64,000 nucleotides of DNA from Meiothermus taiwanensis DSM 14542 (GCA_000482765.1 AXWR01000016.1:1-64000); one strand, 5' to 3'; numbered from the stretch's first letter, positions 28,087-40,337 are shown. Notes: generated by a model not told the origin, from the letters alone. A program made the numbers and translations.

Positions 28087-28613
28087 AGGTAAAGCGGTTC
28101 AACCTGTCCGGGCCGGGCCTTTAGCGCAGCCAGGCCCAGGGCAGCGAGGGCCTGGCCCGAAGGGGGCTCATCGATGGTCAGCAGACCGGTGGGTACCACC
28201 TCATCGAACCGGGCCCGGTGGGGAGGCTGTGTGACCTGAACCTGTGACCCCTCAACAACATAACAAGCAGCGTAGCAAAGCGCGTTGCGGGTGCGCTGGA
28301 TGACGGTGACGGGCCCCTGGTGGCGCAGGGCCACGGCTTCCAGCGTCTCCACGCCCGCCACGGGAATGCCCAGTCCCCGGGCCAGGCCCAGACCGGCCGC
28401 AATGCCCACCCGCAGCCCGGTGTACGAGCCGGGCCCGCGCCCGACCGCTATCCCGGTCAACTCCTTGAGGCTTACCCCGGTTTGCTGCAAGAAGGCCTCG
28501 AGCTCCGGCCACAGCACCTCGGCGTGGCGGCGCTCTAAGCGTATGGCGCGTTCGGCGTGGGGGAGTCCCAGCACCAGGTAGGGCGTGGCGGTATCAATCG
28601 CGAGCACCAGCAC
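28083..28613 (-). CDS. tsaB: tRNA threonylcarbamoyladenosine biosynthesis protein TsaB
   Basis: A 176-residue TsaB/YeaZ protein. LAIDTATPYLVLG opens the ASKHA fold, and GRGPGSYTGLRVGIAAGLGLA is the family hallmark (about residue 65). It is shorter than E. coli TsaB (231), lacking most of the C-terminal half. It helps TsaD and TsaE place t6A at position 37 of ANN-decoding tRNAs. GTG codons at 28616, 28613 and 28607 all could start it. I chose 28613 because it gives the usual M-x-x-L-A-I-D-T spacing. It faces proC across a 79-bp divergent gap. Confidence 0.88.
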   Translation of the reverse strand: MLVLAIDTATPYLVLGLPHAERAIRLERRHAEVLWPELEAFLQQTGVSLKELTGIAVGRGPGSYTGLRVGIAAGLGLARGLGIPVAGVETLEAVALRHQGPVTVIQRTRNALCYAACYVVEGSQVQVTQPPHRARFDEVVPTGLLTIDEPPSGQALAALGLAALKARPGQVEPLYL

Positions 28614-28692
28614 CACCGGAGTATAGCAACACACCAGGCGCCATGGGCGATTCCCCTGTTGGGCCCGCTGGCTTGCTGCTAAACTTGGGGCC

Positions 28693-29475
28693 ATGAAATT
28701 GGCTATCGTGGGTGTAGGCAAGATGGGTAAGAGCATTTTAGAAGGTCTGCTGCGGGCCGAGATGCTCGAGCCTGGCGAGATCGGCATCCTCGACACCCCA
28801 GAGCGCACCCAGGCAGTGGCGCAGGAGACTGGCGCCAGGCCCCTCCATCTGGAGGACTTGCGACGCTGCGAACGAATACTGCTGAGTGTGCAACCCAAAG
28901 ACCTGGCCGGCCTGGCCCCCCAGATTGCCCATCCCAACGTGGGCTATATCTCCATCATGGCCGGGGTGTCCACTGCGGTGCTCTCCCGCCGGCTGGGCAC
29001 CCGGCGGGTGGTGCGCTGTATGCCCAACCTGGCGGCTACCATTGGCAAGAGCTCCACAGCCGTTACCGGCCCCCGCGAGGCCGAGGAGGCGGGTGACCTG
29101 CAGTTTGCGCGGGCCCTGTTCGCTACCGTCGGGGATGTCTACGACCTGCCCGAACGGCTCTTCGACGCCTTTACGGGCATGTCGGCCTCGGCGCCGGCGT
29201 ATGTGGCCGTGGTGGCGGAGGCCCTGGCCGATGGGGGCGTCAAACAAGGCATCCCACGGGCCCAGGCCCTGCGGCTTGCGGCCGATGTTCTGATTGCCAC
29301 CGGCGAGCTGCTGCGCAGAAAACACCCTGCGGTGCTCAAGGACGAGGTCAGCAGCCCCGGGGGTACCACCATCCACGGCCTGGCTGCCCTCGAGGCCCGC
29401 GGTGTTCGCGCAGCCTTGATGGAGGCAGTGGAGGCCGCTACCCTGCGCGGGCACGAACTGGGGAAGGACGAATAG
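28693..29475 (+). CDS. proC: Pyrroline-5-carboxylate reductase
   Basis: A 260-residue ProC that makes proline from pyrroline-5-carboxylate with NAD(P)H. The Rossmann loop [10 protein letters not shown] lies at residues 6-15. [15 protein letters not shown] carries the substrate-binding region, and [20 protein letters not shown] and [18 protein letters not shown] form the dimer and product site. The length is that of the family (about 265). A stem with 7 perfect pairs follows at 29515-29531. Confidence 0.93.
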   Translation: MKLAIVGVGKMGKSILEGLLRAEMLEPGEIGILDTPERTQAVAQETGARPLHLEDLRRCERILLSVQPKDLAGLAPQIAHPNVGYISIMAGVSTAVLSRRLGTRRVVRCMPNLAATIGKSSTAVTGPREAEEAGDLQFARALFATVGDVYDLPERLFDAFTGMSASAPAYVAVVAEALADGGVKQGIPRAQALRLAADVLIATGELLRRKHPAVLKDEVSSPGGTTIHGLAALEARGVRAALMEAVEAATLRGHELGKDE

Positions 29476-29514
29476 ATACGAAGGAAGGCTATGGTCTCGA
29501 ACGCTGGATGGGGA

Positions 29515-29531
29515 GGGTGCGCATCGCACCC
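29515..29531 (+). terminator. Hairpin after proC, weak terminator
   Basis: GGGTGCG-CAT-CGCACCC gives 7 perfect GC-rich pairs, followed by CGGTTT rather than a real T-run. It may stop proC transcripts partly before the next gene, whose TAGCAT box at about 29551 lies too close for a long leader. Confidence 0.45.
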
Positions 29532-29564
29532 CGGTTTCCCTAAAAAAGGCGTAGCATTAAGCCG

Positions 29565-30113
29565 ATGAAGCGCTTTGCGATCTTGGGGCTGTTGCTGGTG
29601 TGCGCGCTGGCCGCACCAACGGCGTATTATCCCAGTGGGGTGGGCTATTCCTGGACGTATTCCACAGGTATGGAGCAGGTGTTTACCCGCGAGCAAAATG
29701 GCCTGCTGGTGTTTGAGCGGCGGCTGGCCAAACAGCCGGTGAGCGCCGATCTGCTTCGCTACACAGACAGCGGTGTGCTGCTCGAGGGTTTATTGGTAGG
29801 GCAGGCTGTGCAGCGCTACAGTCCACCCCTGCTGCTATACCCGGCCCCACCCCTGGTGCTTGGACAGGAATGGGGGGGGCGTAGCAGCTTTGGCGGACAG
29901 AGTGTGGCCTTGCTGGGGAAGGTTTTGCGTATCGAGGGCGTCAGCGTGCCGGCAGGCCGTTTCAACGCCTACGTGATTCGCACCTCAACCGTTACCAGCG
30001 CGGGCGGTAGCCAGGTTATGGAGATTTACTTTGTGCCAGGTGTGGGGGTTGTGCGCTATGCCACCCCCGACGGGGCCACGGTTGACCTGGTGAAGTTCCA
30101 TGTGCCTAAATAG
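29565..30113 (+). CDS. Secreted hypothetical protein
   Basis: A 182-residue protein with a signal peptide (about residues 1-17, MKRFAILGLLLVCALAAP) and no lipobox. The mature part has alternating beta strands (VGYSWTYSTGMEQVFTRE; AYVIRTSTVTSAGGSQVMEI; YFVPGVGVVRY). That resembles small exported beta-sandwich proteins of Deinococcus-Thermus with no assigned role. A TAGCAT box ends only about 8 bases before the ATG, so the message may be leaderless. It lies 3 bp before the adenosine-specific kinase gene, so both may be one transcript. Confidence 0.6.
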   Translation: MKRFAILGLLLVCALAAPTAYYPSGVGYSWTYSTGMEQVFTREQNGLLVFERRLAKQPVSADLLRYTDSGVLLEGLLVGQAVQRYSPPLLLYPAPPLVLGQEWGGRSSFGGQSVALLGKVLRIEGVSVPAGRFNAYVIRTSTVTSAGGSQVMEIYFVPGVGVVRYATPDGATVDLVKFHVPK

Positions 30114-30116
30114 GGT

Positions 30117-30605
30117 ATGGAACTGCAAATCGTCAGGGTGGAAAAACCCGAAAACCTGAATGTTATCCTGGGCATGAGCCACTTCATCAAGACGGTGGAG
30201 GATCTCCACGAGGCCCTGGTTACAGCGGTGCCGGGCATTCGGTTTGGCCTGGCTTTCTGCGAGGCTTCGGGTAAGCGACTGATACGCAAAACGGGCACCT
30301 CCGACGAGCTGGTGGAGCTGGCGGTCAAAAACGCCCAGGCCATTGGGGCCGGCCACTCATTCCTGATCGTGCTGGGCGAAGGCTACTTTCCCATCAATGT
30401 GCTGCACGCCGTTAAGGCCTGCCCGGAGGTGGTGCGGATTTTGGCCGCGACCGCCAACCCGCTGTCGGTGATTGTGGCCGAGCAGGACGACCAGCGTGGA
30501 ATTTTGGGGGTTTTAGACGGTTATAAGCCCCTGGGGGTCGAGGCCGAGGAAGACATGCAGTGGCGCAAGGACATTCTGCGCAAGTTTGGCTATAAGGTAA
30601 GCTAG
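30117..30605 (+). CDS. Adenosine-specific kinase family protein
   Basis: A 162-residue protein of the family typified by the Pyrobaculum PAE2307 structure (COG1839). ELQIVRVEKPENLNVILGMS opens it, FGLAFCEASGKRLIRKTG is the central signature (about residue 43), and GYFPINVLHAVKACPEVVRI is near residue 95. Family members are annotated as adenosine-specific kinases, mostly from structure; the physiological role is poorly shown. The family is common in archaea and thermophiles, less so in ordinary bacteria. It follows the secreted protein gene after 3 bp. Confidence 0.8.
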   Translation: MELQIVRVEKPENLNVILGMSHFIKTVEDLHEALVTAVPGIRFGLAFCEASGKRLIRKTGTSDELVELAVKNAQAIGAGHSFLIVLGEGYFPINVLHAVKACPEVVRILAATANPLSVIVAEQDDQRGILGVLDGYKPLGVEAEEDMQWRKDILRKFGYKVS

Positions 30606-30696
30606 CCGCCGATGGGTTGCTAGGTCGCTACGAAAACCGGATCTTGCAACATAGAGAACATTGCCCTGTAGAGGCCTGGGTTATCATCCGGCTGCT

Positions 30697-31191
30697 ATGT
30701 TGAACGTTGGTGACCCCGCTCCAAACTTCACCCTACCCGACCAGGAAGGTAAGCTGCACACCCTCGAGGACTACCGCGGCCGTTGGGTGGTGCTTTACTT
30801 CTATCCCAAGGACGATACACCCGGCTGCACCAAGGAAGCCTGTAGCTTTCGGGACGAAAAAGGTCGCCTGGAAGAGCTGGGGGCGGTGGTGCTGGGGGTC
30901 TCCGCCGATGATGTGCAAAGCCACGGCAGATTTCACGGTAAGTACGGCCTGAATTTTCCGCTTCTGTCGGATTCCGAAAAACAAACCATCCGCGCTTACG
31001 GGGCCTGGGGCACCAAGACTATGTACGGCAAGGCTTACGAAGGGGTTTTGCGCCACACCTACCTGATCGACCCTGCGGGCCGGGTGGCCCGGGTGTGGGA
31101 CAAGGTGAAGCCCGATGAGCACGCCCTCGAGGTCGCGGAGGCCCTGCTGGAGCTCCAGCAGCAGAAGATTGGTGGCAATTCGGTAAGCTAG
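30697..31191 (+). CDS. bcp: Thioredoxin-dependent peroxiredoxin, Bcp/PrxQ type
   Basis: A 164-residue peroxiredoxin. The peroxidatic Cys lies in DDTPGCTKEACSF, with the second Cys 5 residues later, as in BCP/PrxQ. GDPAPNFTLPDQEG and the late DPAGRVARVWDKVKP are typical. It reduces peroxides with thioredoxin. No ribosome-binding site is visible; a TATCAT at 30682-30687 ends 9 bases before the ATG, so a leaderless message is possible. rpiA follows 27 bp downstream. Confidence 0.92.
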   Translation: MLNVGDPAPNFTLPDQEGKLHTLEDYRGRWVVLYFYPKDDTPGCTKEACSFRDEKGRLEELGAVVLGVSADDVQSHGRFHGKYGLNFPLLSDSEKQTIRAYGAWGTKTMYGKAYEGVLRHTYLIDPAGRVARVWDKVKPDEHALEVAEALLELQQQKIGGNSVS

Positions 31192-31911
<720 letters not shown>

Positions 31912-31927
31912 CAGCCTGGCCACGGTG

Positions 31928-31955
31928 CTGACGGCCGGGCCAGACCTGGTATAAA
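31928..31955 (+). promoter_or_regulatory. Promoter of the metG leader
   Basis: CTGACG (31928-31933) and TATAAA (31950-31955) are 16 bp apart. Transcription would begin near 31962. That leaves a leader of about 135 bases before metG, which holds the structures at 32000-32055. Confidence 0.6.
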
Positions 31956-31999
31956 ATAGATTCGTGGTAGGCTACCGGTTTACCCGAATGATACGAAAA

Positions 32000-32055
32000 C
32001 CCCGACGATAGCAGCGGTGAGGCTATCGGCGGGGCGCGTTTGCGCCCCTTTTTTT
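32000..32055 (+). promoter_or_regulatory. Terminator/antiterminator attenuator before metG
   Basis: Two hairpins compete. The first pairs CCCCG-a-CGATAGC (32000-32012) with GCTATCG-g-CGGGG (32022-32034). The second is a canonical intrinsic terminator: GGGGCGC (32031-32037), loop GTTT, GCGCCCC (32042-32048), then seven T (32049-32055). They share the GGGG at 32031-32034, so only one can form. The terminator lies upstream of metG, so expression must be controlled by which one folds. I see no T-box consensus and no S-box pattern. A short ATG frame (MIRKPRR, 31988-32011) covers the 5' arm of the first hairpin. The effector is unknown. Confidence 0.72.
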
Positions 32056-32071
32056 GGCAAACCCAGCCTAA

Positions 32072-33982
<1,911 letters not shown>

Positions 33983-33991
33983 CGCCTACCC

Positions 33992-34360
33992 TTACTGCGC
34001 GCTCTCGAGGTCGGGGCGCAGGCGCACCGCCTCACGCAGGTATACGTGCTTGACCTGTTTTTGCGGCAGATCGGTGTTCCATAGCATCATCACCCGTATA
34101 ACCCTGGGTAGCGCGCCCGGCACTGGAATCTCGCGGGAGTTGATGAGCGGAACCATCTGCATGCCCAACTGCCGCGCGGCCTCGGCTGGAAAAGCGGCCC
34201 GCAGGTCGTCGGTTAGCGTGAAAAACATGGCCCCAATGCTGTCGAAATCGGTGATCTGGTTGACCTCGAGCATCTTTTGCAACAGCTCGCGGGTAGCGCT
34301 CAGGATGGCTTCCCGGCTATCCTCTTCAACTGTGATGGCGCCACGAACTCCTCGCATCAT
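33992..34360 (-). CDS. aroH: Chorismate mutase, AroH type
   Basis: A 122-residue AroH-fold mutase that turns chorismate into prephenate. [18 protein letters not shown] opens it, the active-site residues fall in [20 protein letters not shown], and the end ([18 protein letters not shown]) matches the Thermus thermophilus enzyme closely. The start is ATG 34360 or the adjacent ATG 34357. A TATAAA on the minus strand about 12 bases upstream may be its -10 box. It is convergent with metG and divergent from rpmE. Confidence 0.92.
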   Translation of the reverse strand: MMRGVRGAITVEEDSREAILSATRELLQKMLEVNQITDFDSIGAMFFTLTDDLRAAFPAEAARQLGMQMVPLINSREIPVPGALPRVIRVMMLWNTDLPQKQVKHVYLREAVRLRPDLESAQ

Positions 34361-34383
34361 GGTGTGCGCGATTTTATACTAGC

Positions 34384-34412
34384 TTGCCCTTCCCGCCTAG
34401 ACCTGCTATATT
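34384..34412 (+). promoter_or_regulatory. Promoter of rpmE
   Basis: TTGCCC (34384-34389) and TATATT (34407-34412) are 17 bp apart. The leader to the rpmE ATG is about 37 bases. A TTGACA at 34420-34425 is not a better -35, since no -10 box follows it. Confidence 0.6.
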
Positions 34413-34455
34413 TAGCAAGTTGACAGCACGGCAAAATCCGTGCCCAGGAGAGACT

Positions 34456-34683
34456 ATGAAAGAGAAAATTCACCCCAAGCTGGTTCCCTGCAAGATCATC
34501 TGCAACGGTGAGGTGGTCATGCAAACCTACAGCACCAAGCCCGAGATTCACGTGGAAGTCTGGAGCGGTAACCACCCCTTCTGGACGGGCCAGCAGCGCT
34601 TTGTGGATACCGAGGGCCGGGTTGAGAAATTCCAGAAGAAGTTCGGAGGAACCTACGGCAAAAAGGCCGCCTCGAAACGCTAA
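34456..34683 (+). CDS. rpmE: 50S ribosomal protein L31
   Basis: A 75-residue L31. [19 protein letters not shown] opens it, and [20 protein letters not shown] is the conserved C-terminal half. Zinc-binding forms carry two CxxC-like pairs. Here the second pair is replaced (WSGNHPF), so it is a zinc-free C-minus form. The start is ATG 34456 with AGGAG 6 bases upstream; an in-frame start further up at 34384 coincides with the -35 box. The gene is monocistronic: promoter before, terminator after. Confidence 0.93.
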   Translation: MKEKIHPKLVPCKIICNGEVVMQTYSTKPEIHVEVWSGNHPFWTGQQRFVDTEGRVEKFQKKFGGTYGKKAASKR

Positions 34684-34697
34684 TTGCTTGCATGAAA

Positions 34698-34737
34698 GGG
34701 CAGGTGGACGGGGTTCTACCTGCCCGATTGATTTTTT
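34698..34737 (+). terminator. Intrinsic terminator of rpmE
   Basis: GGGCAGGT (34698-34705) pairs with ACCTGCCC (34718-34725), 8 perfect pairs with a 12-base loop. Six T at 34732-34737 follow after 6 bases. Confidence 0.8.
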
Positions 34738-34832
34738 GGTAAATCGGCCCGCTCGGTGACAACGATTCACCTTACCGATAAAAACACAGCGCTTTTGGGC
34801 TTGCCAAGGGTAGTATATCCTAGGCTCCGGTT

Positions 34833-35441
34833 ATGAGCATGCCCCATCTTCCGCATCATCAGGGTTGGATAGAAGTCGTGGTTGGGCCGATGTTCTCCGG
34901 CAAGTCGGATGAACTGATTCGGCGTGTCAAGCGGGCCCTGATTGCCCGCCAGCGGGTGCTGGTATTTAAGCCGCGCCTGGATGACCGCTACCACGCCTCC
35001 GATGTCTTTAGCCACGACGGCCGACGGGCAGAGGCCATCGCTGTGCGCGATGCCGCCGAGCTTAGGGCGCACCTATCCGACCCGCTGCCCGACGTGGTGG
35101 CCGTGGATGAGGCCCAGTTTTTTGATGCGGGCCTGGTGGCGCTGGTGTTGGAACTGGCGGATAGGGGGGTGCGGGTAATTTGTGCTGGCCTGGACATGGA
35201 TTTTCGCGGTGAGCCGTTCGGCATCATGCCCCAATTGCTGGCCCGGGCCGAGTATGTGGAGAAGCTTTTTGCGGTGTGTCCGGTGTGTGGGGCCCCGGCA
35301 ACCCGCACCCAGCGCTTTGTGAATGGTAAACCAGCCCGCTACGACGACCCGGTAATTCTGGTGGGGGCCAGCGAGGCCTACGAGCCGCGCTGCCGTAAGT
35401 GCCATACGGTGGTAACCAGAGAAGTGCAGGAGATTCTTTAG
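34833..35441 (+). CDS. tdk: Thymidine kinase
   Basis: A 202-residue type II thymidine kinase. The P-loop is [15 protein letters not shown], the Mg-binding motif is [10 protein letters not shown] (about residue 90), the lasso and substrate region is [12 protein letters not shown], and a structural zinc site is formed by CPVCGAPA and CRKC. It salvages thymidine to dTMP. The ATG lies about 13 bases after a TATATC box, so the leader is short. Its stop overlaps the stop of the convergent hsp20 gene by 4 bp. Confidence 0.94.
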   Translation: MSMPHLPHHQGWIEVVVGPMFSGKSDELIRRVKRALIARQRVLVFKPRLDDRYHASDVFSHDGRRAEAIAVRDAAELRAHLSDPLPDVVAVDEAQFFDAGLVALVLELADRGVRVICAGLDMDFRGEPFGIMPQLLARAEYVEKLFAVCPVCGAPATRTQRFVNGKPARYDDPVILVGASEAYEPRCRKCHTVVTREVQEIL

Positions 35442-35866
35442 GGTTGGAGGGGGGGGCTGCTCCTATTTTTGCCTCTGCGGGCTGCTTTACGTGCTTTTTG
35501 CAGCACCAGCTCGAGCACACCCCCCTTGAGGGAGGCCTGGGCACTACCCGGCACGATGGCCTCGGGTAGGGTTAGGGTGCGGCGAAATGCCCCGGAGGGG
35601 CGTTCCTGGCGGTAGAACCCTCCTGGCTGGGGGTGGCGTATTCCGGCCAGGGTGATGGTCTGCCCCTCTTCCTTGAGCTCGAGGTCTTCGTTTTTCACGC
35701 CAGGCACATCCACCAAAATGCGAAAATGATCGTTCTCATCAATTATATCGACCGCCGGCACCCACTCGCCCAGCGCTTCCTTGGAGGCGAACCGCCGCGA
35801 GAGCTCGTCGAGCTGCTGTCGAATGGTTTGCAGGCGTTCAAGCGCATCGAAGCGTTCAATGGTCAT
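35438..35866 (-). CDS. Small heat-shock protein (Hsp20/alpha-crystallin)
   Basis: A 142-residue sHSP. The alpha-crystallin domain spans about residues 37-125, starting [20 protein letters not shown] and containing [33 protein letters not shown] is the second half. The C-terminal I-x-I tail is absent: after [15 protein letters not shown] the protein ends in a basic, Ser/Pro-rich stretch. Such proteins bind unfolding proteins under heat. It is divergent from miaA by 41 bp. Confidence 0.88.
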   Translation of the reverse strand: MTIERFDALERLQTIRQQLDELSRRFASKEALGEWVPAVDIIDENDHFRILVDVPGVKNEDLELKEEGQTITLAGIRHPQPGGFYRQERPSGAFRRTLTLPEAIVPGSAQASLKGGVLELVLQKARKAARRGKNRSSPPLQP

Positions 35867-35907
35867 GGTCTCGAGAATATCATGACTTCGATTGGGGTAA
35901 CTGAGCT

Positions 35908-36828
35908 ATGGATTGCGCTGCCCTGCCTATCATTCCAGTCCTGACCGGGCCTACCGGAACCGGAAAAACCGAGCTGGCCTTGCGCCTGGGCCGGCTGTTT
36001 CCCCTAGCGGTGGTCTCAGCCGATGCCAGCATGGTCTACCGGGGAATGGATATCGGCACGGCCAAGCCTAGCCAGGCCCAGCGTGAGGCGGTCAAGCACC
36101 ACCTGATCGACGTGGTATGGCCAGACCAGCGCTTTAGCGTCTCAGATTTTATTCACCTGGCCGAAGAGGCCATTCAGGAAACGCTGGCACAGGGCCAGGT
36201 GCCGCTGGTGGTGGGGGGTACCGGCTATTACATCCGCGCGCTTTCAGAGGGCATGCATACGCTGCCCGAGCCCGATTCGGAAGTACAGGCGGAGCTCTGG
36301 AAAATCGTCGAAAGGCAGGGGATTGAACCCCTGCTCCAAGAGCTCGAGCGCGCCAGCCCCGAGGACGCCCAGCGGGTGCAGCGCAACCCCCGTCGTTTGG
36401 TGCGGGCTGTGGAGGTGCTGCGCCGTACCGGGCTGCCCCCGGCCCGGTTTCCTAAGCGCGTGCCCCGCTTCCGCTACCGCAAGCTGGTGCTGTGGCCTGA
36501 CTGGGCCTGGCTCGAGCCCCGCCTGGAGCTACGGGTGGCGGGCATGTTTGCACAAGGCCTGGTGCAGGAGGTCGAAGGCTTGCTGGCTGCATACCCCCAG
36601 ATGCCCACGGCGCTGCAGGGTATCGGCTACAAGGAGGTCGCCGGCTATTTGAGGGGTGCGTATGGCCTGGAAGAGGCGCGAAAAGCCATCATCCGCGCCA
36701 CGCGGGCCTATGCCAAACGCCAGTACACCTGGTTTCGTAAAGAGCCCGGCGAGGTCACTTTCCTGCCGCACGGCGGCGACGAAGCCTGGCCGGGTGTGCT
36801 CGGCTGGTTTCGGCAGGCCCTCGAGTAG
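35908..36828 (+). CDS. miaA: tRNA dimethylallyltransferase
   Basis: A 306-residue MiaA that puts a dimethylallyl group on A37 of UNN-decoding tRNAs. The P-loop is [12 protein letters not shown] (about residue 14). [16 protein letters not shown] and [12 protein letters not shown] are the other family signatures, and the C-terminal helices end with RQYTWFR-type [12 protein letters not shown]. The start is ATG 35908. It is convergent with nfo (10 bp). Confidence 0.94.
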   Translation: MDCAALPIIPVLTGPTGTGKTELALRLGRLFPLAVVSADASMVYRGMDIGTAKPSQAQREAVKHHLIDVVWPDQRFSVSDFIHLAEEAIQETLAQGQVPLVVGGTGYYIRALSEGMHTLPEPDSEVQAELWKIVERQGIEPLLQELERASPEDAQRVQRNPRRLVRAVEVLRRTGLPPARFPKRVPRFRYRKLVLWPDWAWLEPRLELRVAGMFAQGLVQEVEGLLAAYPQMPTALQGIGYKEVAGYLRGAYGLEEARKAIIRATRAYAKRQYTWFRKEPGEVTFLPHGGDEAWPGVLGWFRQALE

Positions 36829-36838
36829 CCCCCATGCC

Positions 36839-37654
36839 TCAGCCCGATTTCCCGTGAGGCTGGGCCAGCCACTCCCTCAGCACCCGCAGGTTGTGGGCGT
36901 CTTCCCGCGTACCACGCGGGGTTTCCAGGATAAAGATCTTGTCGCGCAGCCTGGCATCCAGGGCAAAGCGGCGGAGCTCCGGCCCGATCCGGCCCTCCAT
37001 TAGATTGGCGTGGTGGTCGATCTGGGCGCCCCGCTCGCCCACCGAGTCGTTGAGGTGAATTACCGGAACCCGCTCCAGGCCTACCAACCGCTCGAGCCCG
37101 TCCAGGGCCTCCTCGAGGTGATACCCGGCGGCAAAGGCGTGGCAGGTATCGAAGCAAACCCCCAGCCGGGTGCCCTCGATCATCTGGGCCAGGGTATCCA
37201 GGCGGGCCCCCAGTTTTTCGCCGCCTCCGGCAGTGTTTTCCAGAAGCAGGCGGGGCCCGTTTTGCCCAAGCTGGGCCAGCTCGAGCGCCCGGAGGGCGTT
37301 GGCCCGGGCTGTCTGGGCCGATCCCGAGCCTGGGTGTACCACCACATACTGGGCCCCCAGCGCCTGGGCTTTGGCCAGATCGTCGGCCAGGCTGAAAACG
37401 CTTTTTTGCCCTAGCTCGCCTTCGGCAGCCAGGTTTACCAGGTAGGAGGCATGAATGACCGTGGGTAGGCCGCCCAGGTTTTCCTTTCGGGCCCTGAAGC
37501 CCTCCACCTCGCCCGGCTTGAGGTTTCGCGTTTTCCAACTGCGCGGGCTCTTGGCGAAAATCTGGATGGCGCCAAGCCCCAGCAGCTCGGCTTCCTGGGC
37601 TGCGCCGGCGATGCCGAGTTTGCCGGCGATGGACATATGAAAACCGTACTTCAC
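36839..37654 (-). CDS. nfo: Endonuclease IV
   Basis: A 271-residue AP endonuclease. The TIM-barrel zinc ligands show in [47 protein letters not shown] and [25 protein letters not shown]. It cuts the backbone at abasic sites. Its start overlaps the rlpA-like stop by 4 bp, so nfo is the last gene of the peptidase-rlpA-nfo operon. Confidence 0.95.
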   Translation of the reverse strand: MKYGFHMSIAGKLGIAGAAQEAELLGLGAIQIFAKSPRSWKTRNLKPGEVEGFRARKENLGGLPTVIHASYLVNLAAEGELGQKSVFSLADDLAKAQALGAQYVVVHPGSGSAQTARANALRALELAQLGQNGPRLLLENTAGGGEKLGARLDTLAQMIEGTRLGVCFDTCHAFAAGYHLEEALDGLERLVGLERVPVIHLNDSVGERGAQIDHHANLMEGRIGPELRRFALDARLRDKIFILETPRGTREDAHNLRVLREWLAQPHGKSG

Positions 37655-38250
37655 TTAAGCCACTCCACTCGTACCAGCACAACCCCGCTTTGATGCATCC
37701 CGATCAGGCGGGCAGCAGCATAAGATAGGTCGATAATGCGGCCCCGGATGTGAGGGCCCCGGTCGTTGATCCGAACCACCACGCTCTTGCCGTTTTGCAG
37801 GTTGGTCACGCGCACCTGCGCATTGAAGGGCAGGGTGCGGTGGGCTGCGGTCAGATGGTATTTGTTGAAGCGCTCGCCGCTGGCGGTGCGGCGCCCATGA
37901 AAGCGCGCCCCATACCAAGAGGCCAGGCCCTGTTGAACCAGCCGAGGGGCGGGGGTGCGCACTTCCAGCGGGGCTTTTGGCAGGGGTAGAAAGACCCATG
38001 CGGGGGGTTCTTCGGTGGGTTCGGGTAGTGGAAGAACTTCCAGGTTCATGGGATCCCAGGCCGAGGTTGGGATGTTGAGCTGCAAACCCGCCGGCAACGG
38101 GTCTTGAATCAATCCGTTGAGCAGCATCAGCTCGGACACGCTCACCTGAAACAGCCGCGCGATGCGCTCGAGGGTGTCACCTGGTTGCACCACATAGCCC
38201 TGGGCCCAGGCCAGACCGCCCAGCAGCAGCAGCGATAGCCAGCGCTTCAT
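37651..38250 (-). CDS. LysM-RlpA septal ring-type lytic protein
   Basis: A 199-residue exported protein. Residues 1-16 are a signal peptide, about 18-62 a LysM domain ([20 protein letters not shown]), then a Pro/Glu-rich linker. About 105-199 is an RlpA double-psi beta-barrel ([21 protein letters not shown], then [19 protein letters not shown]). It probably acts on peptidoglycan. RlpA usually has a C-terminal SPOR domain; here the binding domain is an N-terminal LysM. It overlaps the M24 peptidase and nfo genes by 4 bp each. Confidence 0.87.
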   Translation of the reverse strand: MKRWLSLLLLGGLAWAQGYVVQPGDTLERIARLFQVSVSELMLLNGLIQDPLPAGLQLNIPTSAWDPMNLEVLPLPEPTEEPPAWVFLPLPKAPLEVRTPAPRLVQQGLASWYGARFHGRRTASGERFNKYHLTAAHRTLPFNAQVRVTNLQNGKSVVVRINDRGPHIRGRIIDLSYAAARLIGMHQSGVVLVRVEWLK

Positions 38251-39290
38251 AGCTCCATCAGATGCTTTGGGCTTCTGGATAGCACCTCGTGGCCCTGCTC
38301 GGTGACCAGCACCAGGTCTTCGATACGGCAGCCGCCGAGGCCCGGGATGTAGACGCCGGGCTCAATGGTTATCACCTGGTTGACCTCGAGGACATCCTCC
38401 GAAGCCTGGCTCAGGCTGGGGGCTTCGTGTATGAACAAGCCCACCCCGTGCCCCAAGCTGTGGGTGAAGTGTTCTCCGTAGCCAAGCTGTTTTAGATGCG
38501 CTCGAGCCAGCGTGTCCAGCTCACGACCGGTTTTGCCGGGGGCGACGGCCTCCAGCGCCAAGGTCTGGGCCTCCAGCACGGCCTGATAGATGCTACGCAG
38601 CTCGCTCGAGACCTGGCCCACCGCCACCGTACGGGTCATATCGGAGCAGTAGCCCCCAACCACGCAGCCGAAATCCAGCGTAACCAGCTCCCCCGCCTGG
38701 ATGATGCGGTTGCTGGCGCCCCCGTGGGGCATGGCGCTGCGTTCCCCCGAGGCCACGGTGGTGCTGAAGGCCAGGCCTTCGGAACCATTTTTCCGCAGGA
38801 AGAACTCCAGCTCGAGGGCCACCTCAATTTCCCGCACCCCTGGCTTGATGTAGGGCAGAATATGGGCAAAGCCCTGATCGGCCAGATGGGCCGCCCGCCG
38901 GATCTGCTCGATTTCCTGGGGGCTCTTTTGGCGGCGAAGCCGTTCAAAGACACCGCTGGTGGGTACGAACTCGAGGCTGGGGAAATCCTGCTGGAGCCCT
39001 TCCAGGGCTGCTACGCTCAGGTGTTCGGCCTCGATGCCCACCCGGCCCCGGAAAAACTCAGCTAGCAGCTTGTTCATCTCGGCACGGTTGAGCAGGATGC
39101 GGTATGGGAAGCGCTGCTGGGCGGCCTCTACCAGATAGCGGCCGTCGGTGATAAGGGTGGGGCCGTCCTGGGTAATGACCACTTTGGCATCCTTGCCCTC
39201 TACGAAACCAGATAGGTAGCGCACGTTGTGGGGGTTGGAGACAAAAAACGCGTCGAGGTTCAGATCGGCAAGCAAACCTTGAAAGTCCAC
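38247..39290 (-). CDS. pepP: Xaa-Pro aminopeptidase (M24 family)
   Basis: A 347-residue metallopeptidase with a creatinase-like N-terminal half and a pita-bread C-terminal half. The metal ligands are visible in [20 protein letters not shown] (two Asp), [15 protein letters not shown] (His), [11 protein letters not shown] (Glu) and the last Glu in CRIEDLVLV. The length is that of the short PepQ/YpdF-like forms. It removes the N-terminal residue before Pro. The start is GTG 39290 with no strong ribosome-binding site; it heads the operon with rlpA and nfo. Confidence 0.9.
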   Translation of the reverse strand: MDFQGLLADLNLDAFFVSNPHNVRYLSGFVEGKDAKVVITQDGPTLITDGRYLVEAAQQRFPYRILLNRAEMNKLLAEFFRGRVGIEAEHLSVAALEGLQQDFPSLEFVPTSGVFERLRRQKSPQEIEQIRRAAHLADQGFAHILPYIKPGVREIEVALELEFFLRKNGSEGLAFSTTVASGERSAMPHGGASNRIIQAGELVTLDFGCVVGGYCSDMTRTVAVGQVSSELRSIYQAVLEAQTLALEAVAPGKTGRELDTLARAHLKQLGYGEHFTHSLGHGVGLFIHEAPSLSQASEDVLEVNQVITIEPGVYIPGLGGCRIEDLVLVTEQGHEVLSRSPKHLMEL

Positions 39291-39413
39291 GAGGGGAACT
39301 TTACCCTACCGGGCTGTTCTCGAGCGAATACCATTTTCACAAAGTAAATATCGTGAAAAGTTATGCATAAACTCATAGAAACAAAACCGCTTCGTGCTAA
39401 GGTCATCGGCAGG

Positions 39414-40157
39414 ATGATCAAGCGTATAGCTGCTTTGGCGTGGATGGTTGGGCTGGGCCTGGCATGGGCCCAGGTTTCACCCGAGGCCGCGCAGCTCCTC
39501 GAGCGCGCGCGCAGCGTTCTAGGGGGTGCGGCCCTGGCTAACCTCAACACCTATCGTGAGGTGACGACCAATATCTACTACCTGCCCGACGGTAAAGAGG
39601 AGAGCCGCATCGTAACCTTGCTGCTGGTGGACTTTAGCAACCGGCGCGTCCGCCTCGAGCTTTACGACCCCGAGAGCCTGGGCTCCTCCAACCCCATCCC
39701 GCTGGCTTTGCAGCAGTACAGTCCCCAGGAAAGCTTCTTTTGGAGTCGCGAGACCTCCTTGAGGCCCCTTCCACAGAATCAGCGGGAGATTTTGCGCTCG
39801 AGCCTCTACACCGGCTGGCTGGGCCTCAAATATGGCAGCAGCAATCGGGAGCGGGCCAGCGTGACCCCGGGCAGCCTACGAAACCAGGCCGGACGCCTGC
39901 TTACCGTGAGCACCCAGGGCTGGGTCAGCACCTACCTGCTCAACCCCGATGGGCTGTTGCTGGGTGAGCGCCTGAATATTCCGGGCGTGGGCGAAAGCAT
40001 CACCTTTTTCACCAACTACCGATCGGTGCAGGGGGTGCGCCTACCGCACAATTGGGAGAACTACGTGGGGGGTGTGCTGGCGGCGCGGGGTGAGGTGATG
40101 GAGGTGGAAATCAACCCCGTTCTGGGCGAGGTCGATTTTTTCAAACCGGCCCGCTAG
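39414..40157 (+). CDS. Exported outer-membrane lipoprotein-sorting-like protein
   Basis: A 247-residue protein with a signal peptide (MIKRIAALAWMVGLGLAWA). The mature part starts as a helix (AAQLLERARSVLGGAALANL) and continues as a chain of beta strands (YREVTTNIYYLPDG, RIVTLLLVDFSNRRVRLEL, MEVEINPVLGEVDFF). That is the shape of LolA/LolB-like and DUF-type periplasmic proteins. I chose ATG 39414 because it gives a proper signal peptide, although a longer start at 39363 is open. It is divergent from the M24 peptidase gene and convergent with ileS. Function is not known. Confidence 0.65.
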   Translation: MIKRIAALAWMVGLGLAWAQVSPEAAQLLERARSVLGGAALANLNTYREVTTNIYYLPDGKEESRIVTLLLVDFSNRRVRLELYDPESLGSSNPIPLALQQYSPQESFFWSRETSLRPLPQNQREILRSSLYTGWLGLKYGSSNRERASVTPGSLRNQAGRLLTVSTQGWVSTYLLNPDGLLLGERLNIPGVGESITFFTNYRSVQGVRLPHNWENYVGGVLAARGEVMEVEINPVLGEVDFFKPAR

Positions 40158-40295
40158 TGCTTGCTGCTTTGAACCTTCTCGCGGCGCGGCCTTTGGTGCG
40201 ACTTTTTTGATTCTCGTAGCGAATGATGAAAATTGCCCCAGACCTGTGGGGCCATCGATTTTGTCGCCGCTTTGCTGTGCCTTGGGGGCCCGGTA

Positions 40296-40332
40296 AAGCG
40301 GTTCCTGCCGGGCCTACCAGCAGGAACCGCTT
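40296..40332 (-). terminator. Long hairpin terminator between ileS and the exported protein gene
   Basis: AAGCGGTTCCTGC (40296-40308) pairs perfectly with GCAGGAACCGCTT (40320-40332), 13 pairs and an 11-base loop, 5 bases after the ileS stop. On the minus strand it ends in TTTACC, so it serves ileS, and it may also stop convergent transcripts. Confidence 0.75.
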
Positions 40333-40337
40333 CAGCC

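Noticed and set aside
31928-32055. T-box riboswitch for metG
   Set aside because: No AGGGTGGNACCGCG-like sequence and no Met specifier in a Stem I; the structure is a different kind of attenuator.
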